Part shown: positions 51,722 through 60,041 of the stretch, in pieces
Position numbering within the stretch: position 1 is the first letter of the stretch
How the letters are laid out: every line of letters starts with the position of its first letter
Assembly: GCF_000196115.1 (NCBI RefSeq)
Contig: NC_005027.1
Span: 1,674,001-1,738,000, forward strand
Direction of reading: 5' to 3'
Length of the DNA: 64,000 nucleotides
Origin: Rhodopirellula baltica SH 1
GTDB lineage: Bacteria > Planctomycetota > Planctomycetia > Pirellulales > Pirellulaceae
Notes under the pieces: generated by a model
The model's input: the letters and a program-made list of their open reading frames with translations, nothing else
Databases searched by the model: none
Told to the model about the DNA's origin: nothing
Translations under genes and position numbers: made by a program

Positions 51722-53881
51722 ATGAATTCAAGCAAATTTCCAATCCGTACATTCACGGCTCGCCCTTCTTTCGTGATCGTTGCGCTTTGCACTGGCTTGC
51801 TCGGGCCAGCGATGGTCGTTTGGAGCAATCAGCCCAGTGAGTTGTCCAGTGTCGATCGAAAAGGTTCGCAGCCTGTTGTGACGGCGTTGCCGCTAGTCTC
51901 GCCCGAAACGAAGTTGCACCGTCGTCCGGTAGCCGTCGTCGCGATGGGAGCTAACCGGGCCGTTGTCGCGAATCGCCGCAGCGGAACGCTCAGTTTCGTC
52001 AACACGGAAACCTTGCATGTTGATTCTGAGTACCAGCTTGGCGGGCATCCAACCGACGTGGTGAGATCCGGACAAAGCTTGCTCATAACCGAACGAGAAG
52101 GTCGGCTTTCGGCGGTTCAGGTCAACGACGATCAGCCTCGATTGCAATGGCAAGTTGCGATGCCCGACGAACCGGCAACGGTCCGAGTGTCAAGCAAAGG
52201 TGATTGGTGTTCGGTTTGCTCAACTTGGGCGAGGCGGGTCACGTTTGTGAGTATGCCGAAAACGAACGGGCAATCTCCGGAAGTTTTGACTTCAGTCGAG
52301 CTTCCCTTCTCGCCGCGCGAACAACTGTTGCTTCCCGAACAGGCTCGGTTGTTGGTTGCCGATGCGTTTGGACCTCGAGTTGCCGTCATTCGTCTGGATG
52401 ACTTTCAGGTCGAGTCCATTCGTGAAATTCCCGGTAACAACATTCGCGGTCTGACGCTTGGGCGAGACGGCGAGAACGTCTACGTGACTCATGAGTTGAT
52501 CAACGAGATTGCACCGCCACGCAGCAGTGAGATCATTTGGGGATCGATGGTGTCGGATGCGACTCGCGAAATATCCATTCAATCGATCGTTGATCCTGAA
52601 GCGAGTTTGATGAGTGGCAGTCGATTCATCGCGGTCGGGAACAACACGCGAGGTGCCGGTGATCCCAATGCGGCGTTGATGCGTCAGGATGGTCGGTTGC
52701 TGGTGACAATCGGTGGGCTTGGGCAACTCGGTGTGGTCGAACCCGGTGGGATTGGTGTCACGCGAATTGCGACTGGCAAACGTCCGGTAGCGATCGCGGA
52801 AATCTCGGCGGACCGATTTTTGATTGCCAACGAGCTGTCTGACACGCTCACGCGAGTTGATTTTCATGCTGATGCAAGCGTGGTCAGGAAGCTGTTGAAC
52901 GAGCGTGGCGAGACAAAGCAAAACGAGACTCCGCAATTCGAGTCGAAGCCATACGACAAAGAGGAATACAGTTCGAGCAAGTACGAAGCGGAGAGTTACC
53001 GAACCGAAGACTATGACACCCGTGATTACGACTTGGACAGTGACGACGATGGTGAGTCGGAAGACGCCGACTATGAGACGCAGTCGTATCGTGCATCGGA
53101 TGATCCGGAAGCTGAACCCATTCGACCGGTGCGAAAGATCGCGAGCTATCAAATCGGTCCGGACGCGACGAATGAAATCGAGGCTCTGTTTGCGACCGCA
53201 ACAACGCTTAGCCTGGGCATTTCACCAGAACTCGAGCCGGCTGATCGCGGCGAGGCGTTGTTTTTTGACGCCAGTCTTTCGCGGGGTGGTTGGTACAGCT
53301 GTCACAGTTGCCATACCGATGGACACACGAGCGGATCCTTGGCGGACACGCTCAGCGATGGAGGCGAGGGGGCGCCGAAGCGGGTTTTGTCGCTTCGGGG
53401 CGTTGGGCAAACCGGACCTTGGGCGTGGATCGGCGACAAGTCGGTGATTGACGAACAAGTCAAGCAAACGCTTCGGCTGACAATGCAGGGAAGAAGGCTG
53501 AATGACCGCGACGTTTCTGATCTGGTCGCGTTCCTGAAATCGATTCCACCGCCACCCGTCTTTGATCCATCTGATTCGGAGGCGGATCGTTTGCTCTTAG
53601 AGGAAGGCAGGCATTTGTTTGAAACATTGGACTGTGTTGCGTGTCACTCAGGGCACGTGTTCACATCCGATGCATCCTATGACGTTGGGTTGGATGACGA
53701 ACGAGGCACGAAAGAGTTCAACCCACCATCCCTGCGTGGTGTGGGGCATCTCAATGGACTGTTCCATGACTTGCGTGCGACAAGCTTGGAAGACGTCGTT
53801 GGCAAATTTCGCCACCAACTGCCACGAGACCTATCGGAGGAGGAGCAGACGCAACTCATTCGATACCTACGAAGTCTGTAG
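51722..53881 (+). CDS. Exported beta-propeller protein with di-haem C-terminal domain
   Basis: 719-residue exported protein. Signal/anchor at about residues 15-35. Residues ~55-385 form a YVTN/NHL-like beta-propeller (e.g. NRAVVANRRSGTLSFVNTET, NIRGLTLGRDGENVYVTHEL). Next a tyrosine/acid-rich linker (~residues 400-460: KPYDKEEYSSSKYEAESYRT, DYDTRDYDLDSDDD). From ~490 a peroxidase-like haem domain with CHSCH at 527-531 and CVACH at 638-642, each likely one covalent haem. Resembles MauG/cytochrome c peroxidase C-termini, but the propeller is unusual. Periplasmic redox role inferred. ATG at 51722; a GTG at 51716 is possible. Confidence 0.88.
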   Translation: MNSSKFPIRTFTARPSFVIVALCTGLLGPAMVVWSNQPSELSSVDRKGSQPVVTALPLVSPETKLHRRPVAVVAMGANRAVVANRRSGTLSFVNTETLHVDSEYQLGGHPTDVVRSGQSLLITEREGRLSAVQVNDDQPRLQWQVAMPDEPATVRVSSKGDWCSVCSTWARRVTFVSMPKTNGQSPEVLTSVELPFSPREQLLLPEQARLLVADAFGPRVAVIRLDDFQVESIREIPGNNIRGLTLGRDGENVYVTHELINEIAPPRSSEIIWGSMVSDATREISIQSIVDPEASLMSGSRFIAVGNNTRGAGDPNAALMRQDGRLLVTIGGLGQLGVVEPGGIGVTRIATGKRPVAIAEISADRFLIANELSDTLTRVDFHADASVVRKLLNERGETKQNETPQFESKPYDKEEYSSSKYEAESYRTEDYDTRDYDLDSDDDGESEDADYETQSYRASDDPEAEPIRPVRKIASYQIGPDATNEIEALFATATTLSLGISPELEPADRGEALFFDASLSRGGWYSCHSCHTDGHTSGSLADTLSDGGEGAPKRVLSLRGVGQTGPWAWIGDKSVIDEQVKQTLRLTMQGRRLNDRDVSDLVAFLKSIPPPPVFDPSDSEADRLLLEEGRHLFETLDCVACHSGHVFTSDASYDVGLDDERGTKEFNPPSLRGVGHLNGLFHDLRATSLEDVVGKFRHQLPRDLSEEEQTQLIRYLRSL

Positions 53882-54619
53882 AGACCGATTTGTTCTTTTG
53901 TCTTTCGAGTGGCAAATAGTTCGCCTTCCGACTGCGGTTTTCAGTAGAAAGACCGTTTGGATATCGCATCTAAATCGAAATCGCGTAAAACGTGTTGGCA
54001 GCGGTACCAACCTGAATTTGGCATGCGTTGCGCCGAAACAAGGAACGCTTTGATCGCACGGTCTTGCTGCTTTGAGTTTGGGCAAAGTTTGGCGAACTGT
54101 ACGTCGGTCCACAGGCATCGCATCTGGAAACGCCGCTTTCCTGGGAACAAAACCAAGAAACAGCTCCTAAATGACTCGAATGCCGATCCGCTGCGCTGTA
54201 AACTGAGCACTCGAGTTGCTGAGGTCCGCAATGGGCAAGTCAACGCTTGGCATTGATTTGTTGGTTCGGAACTTGGTCGCTTTCATAGTGGAAGCATCGA
54301 ATTGATTGGAGTCCTTGACGCGATGCGAACGCAAAGGAAACGAGGTTGTTCGATCAACCAGGGTGGGTTCTTCCTGATTTGGAAGAGGCAGCAAATCCGT
54401 TTGTTACGGCGTACGTCAGTGCAAAAAAGATTCAATGGATTGCTAGATGATTGAAGGATCCGTGTCGTGAGTCCGAAGTTGGGGACTCGCAGCAACGATC
54501 GAGCCTGGATGATTTTGGCGGAACATTTGGGTTGATGTGATGACAAAGAAACAGTGTTTGTAAACAGGATCCTTGATTGAGTGATCGATTCGGGTGAACG
54601 ACGTTAGGCGAATGAATTG
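53882..54619. other. Intergenic stretch (738 bases)
   Basis: No coding sequence with good character is visible; short frames on both strands look like noise. Base composition looks more A/T-rich than the flanking genes by eye. The promoter of the downstream PAS-LuxR gene should be near its 3' end. Confidence 0.45.
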
Positions 54620-56041
54620 ATGACATCGAACTCGAAAGACTCCAACCGCGCAAAGTCCGATCAAAGAATCGATGTCGCTCATCAGTCCGTCGCAAATCTC
54701 GGTAGTGCCCTTGATGTGTTTGAAATAGGTTTTGTTCGTCTGGAGACCGCGACGACGGTCGTACAAGACATCAACAGAACACTAAGCAGAATGATCGGTC
54801 GAGAAGGGAGCGACCTCATTCAAAAGCCACTCGCTCAGTGGGTCGATCAGGATCACCGGCCGGGATTTGTGGACCTGGTTGAAAGTCTTCGGCAGAACTC
54901 GAGCAGATGTGTCGTGGGTGAATTCCCCATGTTGAACAACAACAGCACGACGGTTTGGTTGCGGTACACGTTTGTTGCCAATCAAGTTGGCGATCAACAA
55001 AGCGATGTCGTGAATGCGACGGCGATCGATGTTTCGCAAGCGAAGAATACCGAAGAAGAGTTGCGATTGGCAAACGACCGATTTGATTCAGCACAAGCCA
55101 ATTCTCGAGTGGGCAGTTGGGAGTGGGTGGAAGGTGAGCGAGTGGCGTGGTGGTCAAAACAGCTCTACGAACTTCACAACATGGATCCATCTCTCGGGCC
55201 GGCCACCTTTGAAGAGTTCATTGAGTTGGTTGATCCGAAAGACCGTGAGAAGATCTACGAAGTCAATCGGCCGCCATTCATCGAGGGAGACGTGCGGCGG
55301 TTTGAATTTTCGAGCAATCCAAAATTTGGTCCTCGCCGGTACTTCGCGGCAACCGTGTGGTTGACCAGGGTAAACGGAAAGATGGTTCGTCGAGGGACGA
55401 CTCAAGACATCACCAAACCCGTCGAACTACGTTCGGCTCTTCAAAAGAGTGAAGAGCAGTATCGCGAAATGGTGGTGACCAATGCGGAAGGCAACGCGAT
55501 TCTCAATCTCGACGGAAAGATTCTGCAGGCCGACCGGAAGTTTGCGTCGATTCTCGGTCAAGAAGTTGATGACATCACCGGTTTAAACCTTTGCCAATTG
55601 GCCGAGGCGGCAAGCGCGAAGCTGATCGAGGACCGGATGCTTCATCGAAACAAATCCGAGGCTCACGAGGTCAGATTGACTCACAAAGATGGTCATCTTG
55701 TTTGGCTATTGCTGACTTGCTCGTCGCTCTTTAACGATTCGGATCAGTTCATCGGCATCCAAGTCCGTGCCGTCGACATCACGCATCGCAAGCATGTCGA
55801 GACGTTGACGAAATTGGCGGCCGAGGCGAAAGAAAAGTTAAAACGCTTGACCATCCGAGAACGGCAGGTCCTCGAACAAATCGTCGAAGGACGGATGAAC
55901 AAAGTCATTGCGAATCGGCTGGAGATCAGCGAGAAGACAGTTGAACGACACCGTTCGAACTTGATGAAGAAGCTCGACGCTCAAAGTGTTGCGGAGCTCG
56001 TAAAGCTTTCCATGACGGCTGAAATCATGACAGCATCCTGA
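54620..56041 (+). CDS. PAS-domain LuxR-type transcriptional regulator
   Basis: 473-residue cytoplasmic regulator. Three PAS-like segments are visible: about residues 25-140 (IGFVRLETATTVVQDINRTL), 155-270 (SRVGSWEWVEGERVAWWSKQLYELHNM), and 280-395 (VVTNAEGNAILNLDGKILQADRKFASILG). A LuxR/FixJ HTH domain ends the protein (KLKRLTIRERQVLEQIVEGRMNKVIANRLEISEKTVERHRSNLMKK). There is no receiver domain, so the signal is sensed directly by PAS domains. TTG at 54617 opens the frame; ATG at 54620 is used. Target genes unknown; the nearest is FadL-type porin downstream. Confidence 0.9.
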   Translation: MTSNSKDSNRAKSDQRIDVAHQSVANLGSALDVFEIGFVRLETATTVVQDINRTLSRMIGREGSDLIQKPLAQWVDQDHRPGFVDLVESLRQNSSRCVVGEFPMLNNNSTTVWLRYTFVANQVGDQQSDVVNATAIDVSQAKNTEEELRLANDRFDSAQANSRVGSWEWVEGERVAWWSKQLYELHNMDPSLGPATFEEFIELVDPKDREKIYEVNRPPFIEGDVRRFEFSSNPKFGPRRYFAATVWLTRVNGKMVRRGTTQDITKPVELRSALQKSEEQYREMVVTNAEGNAILNLDGKILQADRKFASILGQEVDDITGLNLCQLAEAASAKLIEDRMLHRNKSEAHEVRLTHKDGHLVWLLLTCSSLFNDSDQFIGIQVRAVDITHRKHVETLTKLAAEAKEKLKRLTIRERQVLEQIVEGRMNKVIANRLEISEKTVERHRSNLMKKLDAQSVAELVKLSMTAEIMTAS

Positions 56042-56752
56042 TCGTCATTCAGTGCTGGTCGGGTTCAGTGTCTGACTTTGAGAGTCGACGCCTTGCCGGC
56101 GGACTTCCGCGATTGACACTGCGATGGACCGAAAAGCTTGGTTTAGAAAGCTTGGTCAAGAAAGCAGGCAAGCTCGGCCAGCATCCAAGGTGACTCTCCT
56201 TTGCCCCAAGGCGAGTCGAGTGGATGCTGACCGAGCTTTGCTCTTTGCCCCATAACAGTATCGATCAGAAATCAGCCAGGGGTAGTCGCGTTTTTACAAA
56301 TTGAGGGTCATCCCCAGGTGGGTGTTCAGTATGAGCGTGCGTGGTAGCGTAGTGTGAGTCTTGTCGAGTCGAAGATCGCTTGAAGTGGATGTATGAGTAT
56401 TTGGTTGTCATCTGTGAGCCACCCAAATGGAGGCAACCTTTCATGCGCCGCAACTTGGAGTTCGATTCCTTTCATGTCGTCTATTTGAGTTACCAAACAA
56501 CCATGTCTGAGCTACGCAGATACGGTGAAACGTTTTGGTGCTCTCGCTGGTTGGTGTTGCCAGCGTTGCCATTAGCAATGGACGACGAGGTCGCCTCAAG
56601 AAGTCCGGCGGAATGACATCACATCGCCGGTAGTGGAAGCTGAAAGAATTAGACGCTGCTTCATGCGTCGCAACTCAGCGGACAACCGCATCGCGAGGGG
56701 CAGATCGCGATAGCGGTTGAATGCTGAACTGAGAAAGTCCGCCTTTCGCGAA
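56042..56752. other. Intergenic stretch (711 bases) with a hairpin
   Basis: Contains the long palindrome at 56170-56238. A short frame at 56380-56616 looks noncoding. Similar strings TCATGCGCCGCAACTTGGAG (56441) and TCATGCGTCGCAACTCAGCG (56661) recur. A tRNA-like GTTCGATTCC was checked and rejected. Confidence 0.45.
56170..56238. repeat. Palindromic repeat, 18-base arms
   Basis: AAGCTCGGCCAGCATCCA at 56170-56187 pairs with TGGATGCTGACCGAGCTT at 56221-56238 (one mismatch), and GACTC at 56192-56196 pairs with GAGTC at 56213-56217. It lies ~130 bases after the PAS-LuxR gene; it could be a terminator or a dispersed repeat. Confidence 0.7.
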
Positions 56753-58018
56753 CTACTGCTTCATCACGATGCCGAAGCTGAGGAAGTCGGCCGACAATCG
56801 GTTTGTGATGGATGATCCAGGAACAGCACCCACGCCGGGCAGTATGACGGCACCGGTCCGAGTGTTTTCGAAGTAGTGCGACCACGCGAGGTTCACCGCA
56901 ACCTTCTCATTGAGATTGTAGGATCCGCCCATGCTCAGCACGTGTTCATAGATCAGTGGCGACGCCATGTTGAAGAAGGATTTGCTTTCTCGAATCGGAT
57001 TCTGGTTGTAGCTGTAGCCGCCTCGCAAAACCACGCGTTCGCCGATGGTGCGTTGTGCTCCTAAAGCCAGAGCAAAGACGCTGCTCCAATCCAATCCGGA
57101 CAACGCTCCGGTTCCGTCGTAGGTGGCGTCATCGCCGAACCCGTCCGTGTTGGCATAGTCGAAGTAGCGGATGTCCGCTGCGAAGAGCCATTTGTCGAAT
57201 CCGGTATAGCCTGTTCCCAGCGAAATCACCGATGGCAAATCGAGATCACAGGTCAGAGTTCTCGGCAGCCCGTTTTCATCAGCGCCTGTGAATTCGAATG
57301 TCTCCATCCACGCCTTGCTTTTGTACGAAGCCCCCAGTTGCCAGTCCGGTGTCATCAAGAAGTACGTTCCGAGCTGGAATCCACCGCCCCAGTGGTACCG
57401 GGTTGCTCGACCGGACGAATAGGTGTTGTCAGCATTCGCGGAGTCAAAAACGAAAGGTTCGATACCGACCTGTCCGGTCGTGACCAGTGGTCCAGCAGCA
57501 ACCGACATTCTTTCCGTGACTGCCATCGAGAGGACAGGAGCGATTTGCAGGAAAGAAGCTTCTGACGTGATTTGCCCAAGACCAGTCGGTTGTGGCGCAA
57601 GGACCGGGTTGGTTGTACTGGCAGGTAGACTGGTTTTAAAACCCGCCACTGAATTGACGCCCAAACCGAACGTGAAGCGAGGGTCCGCCAGTCGGTGGGT
57701 CCAGGCAAAGTTTGGAACGGGGAACGTGCCCGGTTCCGCATCGGTTGAACCCGTTGTCCCGCCGACGGTCGAGGTGACATTGTGATCGGCAAACAGCAGG
57801 TCAACGCCGACTTCCAGTTCGGTGTTCTCCATGCCGCTGATCGAGGCTGGATTCCAGTACATTGCACTGAGTGCACTGATGGGAGCCGCCGTGGAAGCGC
57901 CGCCCATACTGCGGTTGATCGGCCCCGCCGCCGATATGTAAACGCCTTGCGAATACGCGTGATTCGCAAACGTGGTGGCCAGCAGCAGTGCTGCCAGCGA
58001 AAAAAGTCTCTTGTCCAT
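56753..58018 (-). CDS. OmpP1/FadL/TodX-family outer-membrane transporter
   Basis: 421-residue outer-membrane beta-barrel that usually imports long-chain fatty acids or hydrophobic compounds. Signal peptide about 1-24 (LAALLLATTFANHAYS). The FadL signature region is ISAAGPINRSMGGASTAAPISALSAMYWNPASISGMENTELE, with the NPA motif; the rest shows alternating polar/hydrophobic beta-strand patterns. The C-terminus ends in a strand (ADFLSFGIVMKQ) but not in the usual terminal Phe. Upstream gap of ~270 bases is probably its promoter. Substrate unknown. Confidence 0.9.
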   Translation of the reverse strand: MDKRLFSLAALLLATTFANHAYSQGVYISAAGPINRSMGGASTAAPISALSAMYWNPASISGMENTELEVGVDLLFADHNVTSTVGGTTGSTDAEPGTFPVPNFAWTHRLADPRFTFGLGVNSVAGFKTSLPASTTNPVLAPQPTGLGQITSEASFLQIAPVLSMAVTERMSVAAGPLVTTGQVGIEPFVFDSANADNTYSSGRATRYHWGGGFQLGTYFLMTPDWQLGASYKSKAWMETFEFTGADENGLPRTLTCDLDLPSVISLGTGYTGFDKWLFAADIRYFDYANTDGFGDDATYDGTGALSGLDWSSVFALALGAQRTIGERVVLRGGYSYNQNPIRESKSFFNMASPLIYEHVLSMGGSYNLNEKVAVNLAWSHYFENTRTGAVILPGVGAVPGSSITNRLSADFLSFGIVMKQ

Positions 58019-58287
58019 CCGGATTGCCCCAACGATTAATCATTGCTTCTGTCGACTGACCGAACATCTCGGTACCTTCGATCAAATCGACTCAATCGTT
58101 GCGACCGGCTTGAAATTTCGTTCAAACCGCTACAGTTTCACAGCGTGCTCAGAAAACAGCCCCCGACGTGGTGGGTCATCCGGAGGTTAGCAACACAAGC
58201 TTTGAGGTGATGTCTCTGCGTTCCCGCAAATGACGGAGCATTCGAGGAACGGATCCGATGGTAAATGCAACGTCTTGTTTGTGCTGG

Positions 58288-59667
58288 TTACTTCGATCCA
58301 ACGGCAAATTGATAGGTTGCCAGAACGGGATCATCGGAACCAAGGAATTCCCCAACGGTGGTGGATTTGGTTTGCGGTAGATCGCAGGTCAGGAAGAAGT
58401 CAGTGGGCGAATTGCTCCCGAAGATAAAGCGTTCGCCTAGTTCTTCCATTCCATCAGTGAATTTCTTGATGTCAGGCGAAGGCACAGTTCCTTCGACCAC
58501 GTTTTCTCGAACAAGATCGCACCACACCAAGCTGTCGGGGTGTTGCAAAAGTGACGCGATGTCGCTGAGGATTTGTTGGTTCTCCTCGCGTGTGAAGTAC
58601 ATCGAACAACCTTCGAAAACGACCGCGGTCGGACGTTTCGGATCGAACTCGGGGTTCTGAAGCAAGAGTTGCGAGATCTTGTCGACCTTGAAGTCCGCCG
58701 ACATCGAATGCCGATTGACGCTGGCATCGGGTTTCATCTCCGAAATGACCCGGTCCCTCTCTTCGAGCATTTCCGGAAGATCCAATTCGAAGAACGTGGG
58801 ACGTCCGAGCTCTTCGTTCATGCGAAATGGACGCATGTCCAATCCAACGCCGAGGATGACGACTTGCTCGATGTTCTCGACACTGCGAAGCGTTTCATCA
58901 ATGTGCCGGGTGCGGGCGAGCACCATGTCTTTCAGTTGCGGTAACACGCCGTTGAGCCGGTTGGCGAGCAGTTCTCCGTGTGGACCGGCGGCTTGTCGTT
59001 CATGGCTTTGATCCACCCGGATGTTCTTGCTCTCCGATGAGGCGCGAAGGCCAGCGATCATTCGAGCCGAGGCTTTCAGCTTCTGCTTGAAAATCGGTGA
59101 GATGCGAGGGTTGGATTTGGTGGGTTTTAATTGAATGGAGGGTTGTGCGAAATATCGCATTTCAGCTTCCGCGACCAGTTCCCCGTTGGAGGTGAATACA
59201 ACCGGAAGCGTGACCAGAACGCGTTTTCCGTTGAAGTAACGCTGTTGGACCGTTCGAGCGATGTTTGCCGGGATGTCACACGTCGCGGTCAGGTGCCCGG
59301 TGCTTGGGTTGCGATATTTCACATCCATCGCGGCCAACCACAACGATGCCGAATCCTCGTCGTTGCATCGGTGGATGCCCGCCAGTGGAACTCCACGTAA
59401 CAAGGTTGTCAGTGCGAGACCGCCGGTGTAGTCGGCCGACAAAGAGATCAACGCGGCTTGATGCGTCCCGTGTTGATTGGTGGATGCCTTGGTCAGTGGC
59501 AGCACGGATTCGCAACCGCCTTCGGTCACGGATGTGACCTTCCACTGCACGGCTTTCAGAACTGGGATGGCATTGTGCAAGAGCTCTGTCATCAGCTCTG
59601 GATTCACTCGTTGCTCATAATCTTCTTCCCAGCTGACCGCTGGCGTTCCATCCACTGATGTAAGCAT
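58288..59667 (-). CDS. Fusion of thioesterase-like (hotdog) domain and leucine-carboxyl-methyltransferase-type SAM enzyme
   Basis: 459-residue two-domain protein. Residues ~20-175 resemble a hotdog-fold thioesterase of the YiiD/PaaI type (KASTNQHGTHQAALISLSADY, then MDVKYRNPSTGHL). Residues ~205-459 are a class I methyltransferase of the LCMT/PPM family: ILGVGLDMRPFRM (SAM-binding glycine motif), FFELDLPEML, and FEGCSMYF near the catalytic region. The N-terminal half could act on an acyl-CoA or acyl-carrier and the C-terminal half methylate a carboxylate. Cytoplasmic. No obvious biosynthetic cluster is adjacent. Start ATG at 59667. Confidence 0.85.
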   Translation of the reverse strand: MLTSVDGTPAVSWEEDYEQRVNPELMTELLHNAIPVLKAVQWKVTSVTEGGCESVLPLTKASTNQHGTHQAALISLSADYTGGLALTTLLRGVPLAGIHRCNDEDSASLWLAAMDVKYRNPSTGHLTATCDIPANIARTVQQRYFNGKRVLVTLPVVFTSNGELVAEAEMRYFAQPSIQLKPTKSNPRISPIFKQKLKASARMIAGLRASSESKNIRVDQSHERQAAGPHGELLANRLNGVLPQLKDMVLARTRHIDETLRSVENIEQVVILGVGLDMRPFRMNEELGRPTFFELDLPEMLEERDRVISEMKPDASVNRHSMSADFKVDKISQLLLQNPEFDPKRPTAVVFEGCSMYFTREENQQILSDIASLLQHPDSLVWCDLVRENVVEGTVPSPDIKKFTDGMEELGERFIFGSNSPTDFFLTCDLPQTKSTTVGEFLGSDDPVLATYQFAVGSK

Positions 59668-60041
59668 GTTCTCTCCAAATGAGCCTACTGGATTAGTAAG
59701 AACGCGTGTTCACCCCAGAACACTGGATCCAATCACTTTGAAAGAATCGGGAACTTTACCAAACGTTCTTTTTGGTTGGCTCGCATCCAAATCGCTTTGC
59801 GACGAGATGGTTATACCAATGGTATGGACACTATTGAGACTTTTTGAAAAGTCAACTGAAATATTCTGTTCATTTCAGTGGTTCGTTAAGAGTGGCACGG
59901 ATCTGCGCGGTACTGTTGCACGGGCAAAGTTTAGCCATTGCGCAAGGACGATGGATTGCCCAAAGAAGCACAGTGGCCAAGGCCCCGAGGTCATGATCGC
60001 TTCTTCGCAGTGACGCTTTCACGTATCCAATCGAGGCGAAT
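59668..60041. other. Intergenic stretch (374 bases)
   Basis: Lies between the divergent methyltransferase and kinase genes. Should hold both promoters. A weak sigma-54-like string TGGCAC-GGATC-TGCGC at 59893-59908 was noticed but is a poor match. Confidence 0.4.

Noticed and set aside
53957..54256. A 99-codon plus-strand frame in the long gap
   Set aside because: Cys/Arg-rich composition, no ribosome site and no recognisable fold; other frames in the same gap are equally open.
56460..56469. tRNA T-loop-like string GTTCGATTCC
   Set aside because: Flanking bases do not pair as a T-stem and no D- or anticodon arm is found upstream.
59893..59908. Sigma-54-like promoter TGGCAC-N5-TGCGC
   Set aside because: The downstream half does not match TTGCA/T well, and the flanking genes give no support for sigma-54 control.
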